From Cymodocea nodosa (Eukaryota > Streptophyta > Magnoliopsida > Alismatales > Cymodoceaceae), in assembly GCA_036874045.1 (NCBI GenBank), contig CM072335.1:17925501-17989500 (forward strand): 64,000 nucleotides of DNA, given 5' to 3'. Under the pieces are notes generated by a model that saw only the letters and a list, made by a program, of their open reading frames with translations, was not told where the DNA came from and did not search any database. The position numbers and the translations under genes are program-made. Numbering within the stretch: position 1 is the stretch's first letter; every line of letters starts with the position of its first letter. This document shows positions 33,900 through 44,080 of this stretch, one piece after another.

Positions 33900-35574
33900 A
33901 TATTTCTTCTATAAGTTCATACCAAAATTTTGTACTTGTATTAACACTTTCCATACATACAAAATCTTTTTCTACACAAGAATTTTTTGTTTTATCACAT
34001 GTAGAATGAGTAATTGGTCTAATACCAGTGTATTAAATTACATGCTCAGGTTTCTGAATTTTTAGTTTACTATAATTATCTGAAATTTTAGAAACATTAG
34101 AAACTGAATTTCCAAAACAAGAAACAGGATTTTTAGAAACATTTATAGTCATGTTAGAAGTACAATTTGACAAATCACATTGATTTATATTATTACTGCA
34201 TGATTCATCCCTTGAAGTATCTACTTCTACATATTTATGACCTTGTTTCATAATAAAAGGAATTTTAGTCTTAGATTTACTTGAACTGCAACTAATAAAT
34301 CCTTTATTGGCTTGAGATTCAGGATATTCAGGATAATCAAATCCTAAGCCAAATTTATAAGACACCGCAGGGGTATTAGTTAGTTTGTCTAACTTAGTTT
34401 GACTTAAATTCCATTTCTCAATGGTAGAATTTAAATCTTACTCTCTCAGTTTTAATTTATCTATCTCTAATTCAAGTTCATTTATATTGTTTCTCAACAT
34501 TTCATTTTCAGATTCTATCTTTAATTTTTCAGCATTTATATTCTGTATTTGTTCATGCAAGATACATTCATTAAATCTAAATTTTTGTAAATCTCTAGCA
34601 TGATTTTCATTATCACATTTAAACTTTTCTAAAGTAGTAGACAGGAAACAATTTTCTTCTTCCATAATGGATGAAGATTTTCTAATATTCTTATTTTCCA
34701 GTTTACATACTTTAAGTTTTTGTAATAATGCATGATAAGCACATAATAATTCATCAAAGTTGAAATCTGAATGACTTTCAGGATCAGATATTACCTCAGA
34801 CTCATCTGCCATGAAGCACACATGAGCAACGTCTTCTAACTCTTGTCCTCCTTCTAAATGTGAAGATTTTGATGCTGATTCCTCAGATTCAGACTCTTCC
34901 GACGTGTCATCCCAAGTGACCTTCAAAGCCTTTTTCTTGTAAAACTTTTTCTGAGTTTTCTGAGCCGTCTTCTTCTGATTTGTCCTACTTTGCTTTTCAT
35001 TTTTCCTCATAGGACAATCTGGAGAAAGATGTCCAGGTTTCTTACAGTTGTAACATACATACTTTCTAGATGAAGAATTCTTGTCATTCAATGATTTTGA
35101 CGTTGAGGGTTTATCATTTTTGTTCCTTTGCTGTTTCCTAGCTTTCCATGCTTTCTTGAATTTCCTAATCAGCAAAATCAAACCCTTATCAGAATCAGAA
35201 GATATATCAGAATCTGAATTAATTTCGAAGGCTATTTCTTTCTTTATTTTTAGTTTGTTGCGACTCAGTGATTCATTTAATTGAACTTCATAAGCTGTTA
35301 AATTTCCTATAAGTTCATTCATAGAATAAACATTTAAATCTCGTGATTCCTTAATTGATGTTACTTTCTGAGACCATTTAGAACTTAGGGATCTGAGAAT
35401 TTTCCTCACCAAATCCTTCTTTTCTAAACATTTTAAAGAGTTTATGATATCAAGAAATCTAGAAAACATCTCAGAAATATTTTCGTCTTCATGCATCTTA
35501 AAGAGTTCATACTTATGAATCAACATGTTTATTTTTGTCTGTTTAACTTGAGAAGTACCTTCATGTGAAACTTC
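33900..35574 (-). pseudogene. gag: SIRE gag, N-terminus deleted
   Basis: Reads YELFKMHEDENISEMFSRF, LVRKILRSLSSKW, MNELIGNLTAYEVQL, then a basic zone and the zinc knuckle CYNCKKPGHLSPDCP, an acidic Ser-rich linker, and a coiled coil (ELELEIDKL) near 34450. Stop at 34438; the frame reopens at 34365-34033. Upstream of 35526 the frame stays open to 35574, where it joins LTR sequence directly, so the capsid N-terminus and the primer site are gone. Confidence 0.88.
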
Positions 35575-36293
35575 ATTTGATCCTTGAAAAGATTTTTTGT
35601 TTTGTATACAAGGATAAATTGATCAATGAGAATTCTATGCCTTTTATACTGTATCTTCATTTCATGCATATCCTTCATGTTTAACCACCACCAGTTTTCC
35701 ACTTCTCCACGTCTTTTCTTTTTCCTTCATCGAAACACACACGTTCTAACCCACGTTTATATTTCAAATTTTCTTTAATCATCAGTCCTGGATCTCTGAA
35801 AAATTTCCTGCAAAATAAACTTTCTCGTCCAAAAGTTTTTCATCAGTGTAATAAGAAGTCATTACTTTAATGTTAACTAAACGAGTAACACAAGTATATA
35901 TATAACTTAACGTTTCTAACTTAACGAGTTCCTCATGTGCCATTTCACGTGACAAGTACTGTAGCTAACTTAACAAACTATGTCTGTGGTGTTATGCTAT
36001 CTCAACGAACCATCTCCATTGTGTTATGATAACTCAACGAACCATCTCCGTTGTGTTATGATAACTCAACGAACCAGTAATAAACACACGTTAACTTAAC
36101 GTTTAGCTAAATGAGAAATTAATGCAACGAAACGACTAGTTATTAACTTCATATCCAATACAGACAAATATTTATATCAGTAAGCTTTTTCTGTATTAAT
36201 TGATGATTTTAATTTCTTTTCACAAGCAATAGTAATTGAGCAAATATGATTATTTTCATTCAGCACACATCATCAAAACAAAAATACTCAACA
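35575..36293 (-). repeat. 5' LTR of the SIRE-type element, with two deletions
   Basis: Corresponds to 25270-26356 of the 3' LTR. It lacks the inner end (24777-25265) and about 400 bases (25750-26150) removed at an AATAAACA junction near 36073. One extra hairpin unit (CATCTCCGTTGTGTTATGAT) is duplicated at 36010-36070. Confidence 0.8.
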
Positions 36294-36793
36294 TTACCAT
36301 ATCTACAAGAGGAAAGTTTGTATTATGTTTGTGTTTTCATGATTAATTCCTCTTTGCATTACATTGTAAATTGAAAAAGAGAACCTATCCACAAGGGGTG
36401 TTGTGGAAGAAACTTTGAAAGGTATTCTATTAGAAGAGTTTCGTGTAACTTACAGAAGTCCATAAAGTTGTGTAGATAATTATACAAGGGTTCATATAGT
36501 TAGAGGGAGAACTTGACAAAGGATCAGTGCCTTGTCAAGCTGATTTTACTGAGTAAAGTTGTAATATACTAGGTTTTGAGTGAACCAAAAACTCTTAAGG
36601 ATAGTGAATTCTTGAGTGGGGACTCAAAGAGTGGATGTACCTTGGTTGAGGAGAACCACTATAAATTGTCTGTGTGATTTGATCTCTATTTTATTTCTGC
36701 ATTACCTAGATTTAAAAAAGGACCAAAAATACTACGAAATCTGTAGTATACTTAATTCACCCTCCTCTTAAGTATAAACTTTTCCTAACACAA
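36294..36793 (+). repeat. Inverted repeat arm A-inverse, last part (copia LTR end)
   Basis: Reverse complement of 18729-19270. Ends CTTTTCCTAACA, the LTR terminus. No primer site follows; the sequence passes into block C-inverse. Confidence 0.7.
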
Positions 36794-36993
36794 GAAACAC
36801 AATTATTTATCTTTGATAAATTGCATGTATTAGACTTATAACTTTACAAACCTCTTAAGAGATAACTTTATGGAGGTCTGTCAAGTTATCTTTATAACTT
36901 TATAGATTAAATATATCATAAGTTTACAGAGATTTATAAAGTTAAACTCAAAACTTTATGAGCTACAAATTCATAACTTATATACGTAACTTT
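36794..36993 (-). repeat. Block C-inverse, first part
   Basis: Reverse complement of about 20240-20430; TAACTTTA-type pairs. Interrupted at 36993 by the Harbinger element and resumes at 39175. Confidence 0.6.
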
Positions 36994-37431
36994 GGGGGTG
37001 TTTGTGCATAATTTCCGTTAGGAAAGGAAATGACGGGAATTGTTGGAAATTTTGGGAAATGACAAGAGATGATAGAAAAGTTTACGCATTTGTGCACGTT
37101 AAGAAATTATGAGAAATGATAAGAAAGTTTGATGTGTTTGTGTAGAACAGGAAATGAAATAATGAGAAATGATATAAAATTTTGACGTATTTGTGCATAA
37201 TAGGAAATGATGAGAAATACAATTTTTAATAATTTTTTGAAATAGTAAATAATAGTACAACTTGAAAGTAATATTTTAAATAATAGAGTATATATTGATT
37301 ATTTTGTTATGAATAAACTTTTCATCACAAATATAATTCATTACATCAAATGTTCAACAAACAATATTTCAATTTCTTTCCTACATGGAATACATAATAT
37401 GATCTCATTTCCTATCAGCTATTCTTTTTCT

Positions 37432-37985
37432 TTATTCTACACTCATATTACTAGAACAACTTATGTTTTCTTGAACAACATTATTAGCAAGTTCCTCAAA
37501 CATATCAACATTTGTTTCAACCAATTCATCTGCTAGATCTTGAAGTAAGTCTTTTTGATCTGCTTTTCTAATGAAATTGTGTACAAGAAAACATGCTAAT
37601 ACAATCTTAACTTGTGTCTGAAATGAATATGGCATATAACCTTGTAAAATAGCAAATCGATGTTTGATCACTCTAAATGTACATTCAATTACATTCCTTA
37701 ATTGGGAGTGTCTGTAATTGAAATTCTCTACTACATTATTTGGAGCATGATTTTGATCATATTTTGATAAATGATATTGCACACCACGAAATGGAAAAAT
37801 AAATTCGAGATGATTTGGGAAGCTTGCATCTACCAAATAAAACTTATTACACAATATACTATAATATTCAGCAATTTCAATAAACCAATATCTAAAATTA
37901 TTAAAATTGTACACAATTATACCCATACCAAGTGGGACTTGAAGCCCATGAGGTCGAGAAATAGCATCTTGCAAGATCCTTGCAT
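37432..37985 (-). pseudogene. Harbinger transposase (DDE_Tnp_4), C-terminal half
   Basis: Reads ILQDAISRPHGLQVPLG, then FYLVDASFPN (catalytic Asp region), FPFRGVQYHLSKY, FNYRHSQLRNVIECTFRVIK (catalytic Glu region) and QVKIVLACFLVHNFI. This is the second half of PIF/HARBI1-type nucleases. About 85 extra bases between VPLG and FYLVDA start with GTATGG and end in AATAAG, so they look like a retained intron. The N-terminal half with the first Asp is missing. Confidence 0.85.
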
Positions 37986-38030
37986 CTGTAGCTAATCCTT
38001 CCCATCTTGCAAGTACATATGTAAATCATC

Positions 38031-38234
38031 CTATTGCACTTTCCATATGTTTTTCTCAACATTGGCATTTGTTTGAGTATTGTATTCCGCAATCACCTTT
38101 ATCCATGTCTCTACTCTAAGCTTACCATTTTGTTGTTTTGCATTTCCTTCTTTGATTTCTGTTGCTAATATACTTAAAAAAATTTCATCTTGTTTTGTGC
38201 TCCAGTTCATGTATTTCCTTTTTTCAAAGGCCAT
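38031..38234 (-). pseudogene. Myb/SANT-like Harbinger ORF fragment
   Basis: MNWSTKQDEIFLSILATEI...VETWIKVIAEYNTQTNANVEKNIWKVQ matches the Myb/SANT-like DNA-binding protein that PIF/Harbinger elements encode beside the transposase. It starts at 38234, truncates after the third helix and runs, in another frame, into transposase sequence. Confidence 0.75.
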
Positions 38235-38470
38235 ATTTCCTGTATTATATTTAATTTTGGTGACGGTGTAATGTGAAAAGATAGAAGATAAAATAAGTAT
38301 ATGTGAATGACATATGTTAAAGTTTGTAACAATCAGTACTCAAATACATGATACAATAAGTTCATATAGACATGTGATATTAAGTTTATGAAAAAATATC
38401 ATGTGCTCCAACAAAATACATCATGCAAAAAAAATTGTTAGTAACAATCAGTAATCCTTTAAACATAACA

Positions 38471-38968
38471 TATATAGATGAACAAGTGCAACATTTCAAT
38501 TATTTAATCAACAAAATTTTTACCATCCTAACAAGTGCTCTTGAAACATGAATACATTGTTTCATTCTCACGAATAAATGGAAAATTATTATTGTCATAT
38601 AGATGAAGCATATGTAGATATATAGATGAACAAGTGCAACATTTCAATTATTTAATCAACAAAATTTTTATTGTCCTCATATTGCTCTTGAAACATGAAT
38701 ACATTGTTTCATTCACATTAATAAATCAACAAAATTACTATTGTCATATAGATGAAGCATATGTAGATATATAGATGAACAAGTGCAACATTTCAATTAT
38801 TTAATCAACAAAAATTTTACTATCCTAACAAGTGATCTTGAAACATGAATACATTATTTCATTCACACGAATAAATCAACAAAATTATTACTATCATATA
38901 GATGAAGCATATGTACATATATAGATGAACAAGTGCAACATTTCAATTATTTAAGCAAGTGCAAGTGG
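38471..38968. repeat. Tandem repeat of about 149 bp, 3.3 copies
   Basis: Units start with TATATAGATGAACAAGTGCA at 38471, 38619, 38768 and 38918. They lie between the coding remnant and the right terminal repeat of the Harbinger element. Confidence 0.9.
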
Positions 38969-39174
38969 AAGCACTAGTGACAAGGGTTTTTTTATAGTTG
39001 GGGGAGGGGAGGAATTCTAGACCTTACCTAGGGGGGTAGTTCGGAATTCATCTCCCTTCCCTTCTTATGTACTACAGTAACCTTGGGAAACACTTGTCCA
39101 AGGTTTCCAAAGTGCACAAACACACAATCCTTGGGAAAGTGTTTCCCAAGATTACCGGGAAGCACAAACCCCCC

Positions 39175-39447
39175 ATTCATATCTTTACGAACGTTTGTAA
39201 AGTTATCCTTATAACTTTATGAGTCTCTGTAAAATTATATATTTAGAGAAATTCTAGAGTTATAAACTGTGTTATGAATTAGATAAGTTTACGATTTTCT
39301 ATAAAGTTAACTATATAACTTTACGATAGTTTGTAAACTTATGGACTTGATATTATTCTGAAGTTCATCATTTTATATAACTAAAGTATAAATCATTTTG
39401 TCAATCATCAAAATATAAACATATTAATAGATAAGAATATTATCCCT
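39175..39447 (-). repeat. Block C-inverse, second part
   Basis: Reverse complement of about 19950-20240, ending ATTATCCCTAA. Directly joined to the gag-tail sequence of the next element. Confidence 0.65.
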
Positions 39448-40894
39448 AATAGAAGGATTACTAAGTCAAGCAATGCCTAACCCTTTAAATAGAAGTGTTA
39501 ATGAAATTGATACCTCTAGTGGGAGGGACCTTGTATGAATATCACCTAATTACTACTAAATAAATGTAGGTAGTAAAGAAGAAAAATGAAAAAAGGAAAC
39601 AAAAGAGTTTTTTTTTTTTTCTAGGTTCGTTAAGTTATTGCATAACTCAACGAAAGTAGTACAGTTTGAATTAATTTCTATTTTTGTGTATTTGATGAAT
39701 ACAGACTCACCATATATTGGAAATTATGGATATGCCAATGGACGTGTTGAGAGAAGTAATGGGCTATTTGCCAACTAAGGACTTATGTAGATTATGTTGT
39801 TTTTCCAAGTAGATTAAAAAATGCATAGTTGAAGTTACTACCAAAGATTGCGATGACCAACATAGGCAATAGATTCATATGGAAAACATTTGGATGCAGT
39901 ACTATAAGCTAGACTATCTAAGTGTAGATGAAACTTTAGGAATTCCACCTAATGCATTAGGAGGAGTAGAATATATTCTAAGAAGTGATATAGGACTAAT
40001 CATCCATAGGATGAGAATGAGGTATAATGTGCTTTCATCGAACATCTATATTAGAAATCCTATCATTGAAGAGGAGCTAAACATTGGAAGGCTAAGTATC
40101 TTTGAGAGTGCCATTGAAAACTCAAGTGTAGCACTAACAGTTGCTAATTGGGAATCAAAAATACCATATAAGTTATTTTATTGGAGACCAATTGGAAGTT
40201 TGGACGAAGGTATGTGCTTGAATGTTTACAATTTTGAGAAAAAATGTTGGCACAAGAGTATAGTAGAGTATTTTGGAGAAAGAGCAATAGCTAACAAGAC
40301 TCATGTGATACTTCATGGTTATGTTTACTTAGTTTCAGATAGTTCTATTGCATTCAAGTCCAATCTCTACATAGTTAGCATTACTATTTATGATGAGATG
40401 ATAAAAATTTTACCTATACCAAAAAGTGTAGTTGAACCACCATCCACTCATTATGACAAGGTCGAACTAAATTTATGGTGTAATGATTTTGATTATCCTA
40501 CATTGTTCCTAGTAAGATGATGGGATGATGAAATGAAATTTCAAATATGGATATTTGAAGATTTGGATGATTGGAAGTGGAAACACCTAGATCATTGTGA
40601 TCAAGTAGAGGAATTGTTACTACATTCCATTTCATTAATGATAATACTCTTGTATTTAGTGCTGATAACATACTTCAAGTTTATAATTTGAGAAAACAAG
40701 TAAAGTTAGTAGAAGTGGAATTAAGAGTAAGAAGGTATATGCTTAAATGTTTTGCATGGACAGATACATTCATTCCATATGTCAATACTTTCTAGTCATG
40801 TACTTAGAATGTATCTTTGTATTTGTGCTTATTGTGAATGTATTACTGTTTGCATTTATGTTTGAATAGTGAAAGAAAAAAAAACATGTACACT
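39448..40894 (+). mobile_element. 3' part of a second gag/F-box element
   Basis: 39448-39540 matches the gag end of the first such element (11920-12005), so both share the gag, short linker, F-box order. The tail between F-box and LTR is only about 90 bases, lacking the long module found at 13380-15310. Confidence 0.65.
39717..40807 (+). pseudogene. F-box protein gene captured by the retroelement, copy 2
   Basis: Same protein as copies 1 and 3. F-box MDVLREVMGYLPTKDLCRLCC, then a TAG where the others have Gln or Glu, a damaged segment to 39880, then an open run of 213 codons (39879-40520): VDETLGIPPNALGGVEYI, RNPIIEEEL, PYKLFYWRP, THVILHGYVYLV, ILPIPKSVVEPPS. A TGA at 40518 replaces the Trp of the WWD motif; further frame changes follow, and the end aligns at 40807. 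Like copy 1 its aligned start is TTG (39717), with ATG three codons later. Confidence 0.8.
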
Positions 40895-42881
40895 TGTTTA
40901 GAATGAAAAAGTGCATAATATTAAGGGTTAAATAATGGTTAATTACATAATATTTAGCTTATCATATAAGAATTAAGCCATTATGTTATAATTGCACTGT
41001 TATATGCTTTAATGAAAGAATCTACATAATTTCAAGGAATTAATGTTAATTTAGTACATTTCTGAACTGTTATTTAGCTGTGAAATTCTTAAGTATCCAA
41101 ATTTTCTGTTATTTCAGAGAGTTATATGGCATGTATTAGACAGTTATGTTTTTAATGATAGAAGAATATTTTATTATTTCCTGGAGTACACGTGTTGAAA
41201 CCTTAATGCATGACTTAAGTGGATTTTCGGTAAGTTATTTGTTAACTACCCAAAATGCATCTAGGCATCGGATAGCTAGGTTTGTAAGTGTCTAAAATAT
41301 CTGAAGTTGTTAAGTTAGAATTATACACGTGTTGAATTTAAATGCTTTAGTATATCACGTGAGATGCACATGTTTAACTCGTCAAGTTAGCATAATTGTA
41401 CGCATTGAGTTACATGAATACACACTAAGGTAATGCATTATGTTAGCAGCTTATTTTTTTATTGCATGTGTTTTATAGTTAAATCAACGAAGTAAGTCCA
41501 TTGAGTTACCTGTAACTCCACAGACCATTTATTTTCTAATATGCCACTATAGCAGTTACATAAACAAGATATTCCAAGGAAAACCACGATTGCACGTATC
41601 ACGCAGGAATTCACTCATGGAAGGAAGAAGAAATCACCTTCGTTGATATGAATGAAGGAAATCTAACCGATCATCTAAGCAGAAGTAGTTACTACTGAAG
41701 AAATATAAAAGAAGAGGAGAAAAAATGAAGAAAGTGTGGTTGGCCATGCGTGCAGAGGTGGAAGACCGCACTAACTGCAAGCAGCATCAGAAGTTCACTG
41801 AAGCTCCACACCATTACCAAAATCACCAACCATTGGAGGCCTGTGAGGATACTTTCTTGATGTCGGGTCGATTTTGAGCCAAACACGGTGCTTGACAACC
41901 ACTGTGAGGAGTGATTGTGTCGCAGGAAGGGGAGCCATTTTCTCCAAGCACCGACTCATATCTCAGGAGATTGTAAAGCTTCTAGCCATGGTTTCGGGTT
42001 GATGCCAATATGTTGAAAAGGAGATCATCTTGCAATTTTGGACTTGCGATTCTACAGGGAGAGGAGGCAGGATTGTAAGTGATTAAGTTTTCAGTGGTGT
42101 AATCGCGTCGCATGTAGTGACAGAAGTTTTTACTGTCGATAGAGATTTTTACATTTCACCTTTCATTCATCTTCATGAACATATCAAAAAAAAAAAACCC
42201 AAAATAACAACTTATTTGTGTTTATATTTAGTATTTAAGTGTTGTATTGTTTGTTTTGTATTGTGAGTAATGTTATCATTGTCAGTATTGTGAATGTTTT
42301 ATGTTTGTTTGATTCAGAAAATAGAAAATAGTTTTACAATTTACTCAAATTGATTTGTTCTAGATACTTAAAGATTTTAATGGTTACCATTTGAAATATC
42401 TGAATGTTAGTGTTGCTTAATGATAAATCTAATATTAACTAGCATTAAAGAGCTTAATTGACGTTATTTACAATCTGTGGAACTGCCCAATGGTTGGCCA
42501 AATTCCTTTGTAAATAGTAGTATTTAACTGGAAAGATAGGCTTGTGGAGTTAACTTAAGTCCACGAGGTTACTCCGTTGAGTTAGCCATAACTCCACGAA
42601 CTTGGTCCATTGTGTTAACTGTAACTCAACGGAGTACTTACTAAACACATAAACTCCATTATAAAAATCAGAACAGTACACAATTCTTACTCAATCTTTG
42701 TGGGATCGACCTGTACTTGCACACAAATACAATATACACTGTGCACTTGCAGTTAAAATACAAGTTGGAATTAATATCTAATTTATGTGAAAGGTTGTTA
42801 GTTTACTTCTAAAAGTAATTATTGATATAAGCATAAAGACAAATTAAACAAGTAAAAACAGAAGTTAACAAACCCCAACCA
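40895..42881 (+). repeat. 5' LTR with the SIRE-like CACGTG segment
   Basis: TGTTTAGAATG to CCCCAACCA, 1,987 bases. The segment at 41335-41465, bounded by CACGTGTT-like and CATGTGTT-like repeats, is absent from the LTRs at 8720 and 21961 and homologous to SIRE LTR sequence. TATA-like box at 41701. Hairpins at 41490-41520 and 42545-42640. Confidence 0.85.
41701..41712 (+). promoter_or_regulatory. LTR TATA box
   Basis: AAATATAAAAGA; equivalent to the boxes at 48752, 55439 and 60728 in the sister LTRs. Confidence 0.5.
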
Positions 42882-42888
42882 AGTTTTC

Positions 42889-42906
42889 TGGCACCGTTGC
42901 TAGGGA
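42889..42906 (+). other. tRNA-Asp primer-binding site
   Basis: TGGCACCGTTGCTAGGGA, three mismatches from the perfect site at 8644-8627. A single unit here, with no tandem copies. Confidence 0.8.
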
Positions 42907-42964
42907 TTGAGAAGCTAAGCAACTGTGAGTGCTGTTTTGTTTTAATAGCAAGAGGAGTGTTGTA

Positions 42965-44080
42965 TGTTTTCTTCTATAATTGAGAATAAGGCATATGCTT
43001 ATGCTTAAAGATTTCTGAAACATGTAGTTAGTATATGTAAATTCAGCAATATGGAAGGTCACGACATTTCTAATTGTTTGAAACAAGATGGTTGCAAATG
43101 GTTAGATCACATGAACAACAAATGAATTATCTTCACTATAATAGATCTGAGTATGAGAATCCTATGGTTTACCCAACTAATGGTCAGCTAAGAATGTGTA
43201 ATATGTTGAGAGACAAGGAAATTTGAGATGAGTATGATAGACTAGAGCGTAGCTTAAAGCAATACACGGACAAACTAGAATAATATATGTGTCAGCAACA
43301 AGAAGTCAACCAATTAAACTATAGAGAAGAATATTCAGAACCTAAAATTGATACCATTTACGAAATTGAAAAAACCATAATGAAAATTGATCAAAAATTG
43401 AATGCAATGAGATTAGATGATTTGGAAAGAAAACTAAAAGCATTGAATGAATTTACAATGAAATTACAAGTTATACAATAAGAAAACACAAATGAAAATT
43501 TTAATGTTACAGATCTACATAATTTGCAAGACATACAAACAAAAGAAAATACCAATGCGATAGAATTTAAAGAATGCAATTTAAAACTAAAAATAGTTGA
43601 AGATCATAATCACGAAAAGGATATACAAGAACATCATGAAAAGTAACAAAAATCTGGAAGATGTATGTATAACATTAAGATCTGGAACTAATATACCACC
43701 AAGAATTCAAAACGAAAATAATATGAAGGTGGATAAGAGCAAAAATCAAAATGATAATGAAAATGTAATATCTAAAAATATAGAAATCAATGAAGAAAAT
43801 CTGAATCTGAAAATGAGACTAAAAATGATCAAACAAATCAAATGAAAGAAAAAGAATCTTTTAAATCATAATCATTAGCACCCTATCTTGAAAGATTACA
43901 ACAAACATTTCCTGAAAAATAAGAAAAAATTAAAGAAATTTTTGAAAAAGTACAAGTTAACATTCCTTTGTTAGACTTATTACATAAAATGCCAACTTGT
44001 GCTAAATTTCTTAAGGATTGGTGTACTAAGAAAAGAGAGTGAAAAGTTTTAAGGAAAGTCTTTTTAGCTGAGCAAAGTAG
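42965..44080 (+). pseudogene. gag: Gag C-terminal part without the capsid core, second copy
   Basis: Counterpart of 7497-8545. The zinc-knuckle-like segment reads CKFSNMEGHDISNC, so here the second Cys is Ser while the last Cys is kept, the reverse of the other copy. The open pieces 43287-43481 and 43597-43845 carry the KIDQKLNAMRLDDLERKLKA coiled segment; a TAA at 43480 and frameshifts break it. Here too the capsid core is missing between primer site and knuckle. Confidence 0.7.

Larger units (their letters stand above)
24777..36293 (-). mobile_element. Near-complete SIRE/Maximus-type Ty1/copia element
   Basis: Flanked by TTACC at 24772-24776 and 36294-36298, a clear 5-bp target duplication. 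Minus-strand order: 5' LTR (36293-35575, internally deleted), gag, protease, integrase, reverse transcriptase, RNase H, a long non-coding module, a third ORF in the env position (29182-26858), polypurine tract, 3' LTR (26356-24777). Integrase precedes reverse transcriptase, so it is Ty1-type. The primer site and gag N-terminus are lost by a deletion at about 35574, so it cannot replicate alone. Confidence 0.9.
36994..39174 (-). mobile_element. PIF/Harbinger element with a fused, deleted coding region
   Basis: Terminal inverted repeats GGGGGTGTTTGTGC (36994) and GCACAAACCCCCC (to 39174). Flanks are TTT and ATT, so a 3-bp duplication is possible but imperfect. On the minus strand it carries a Myb/SANT-like ORF and the C-terminal half of a DDE transposase, joined by loss of everything between. 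Subterminal GTTTGTGCA/GGAAATGA repeats at 37000-37290, a 149-bp tandem repeat at 38471-38968. Confidence 0.8.

Noticed and set aside
36991-39177. Exact 3-bp target duplication for the Harbinger element
   Set aside because: The flanks are TTT and ATT; not identical, so not claimed.
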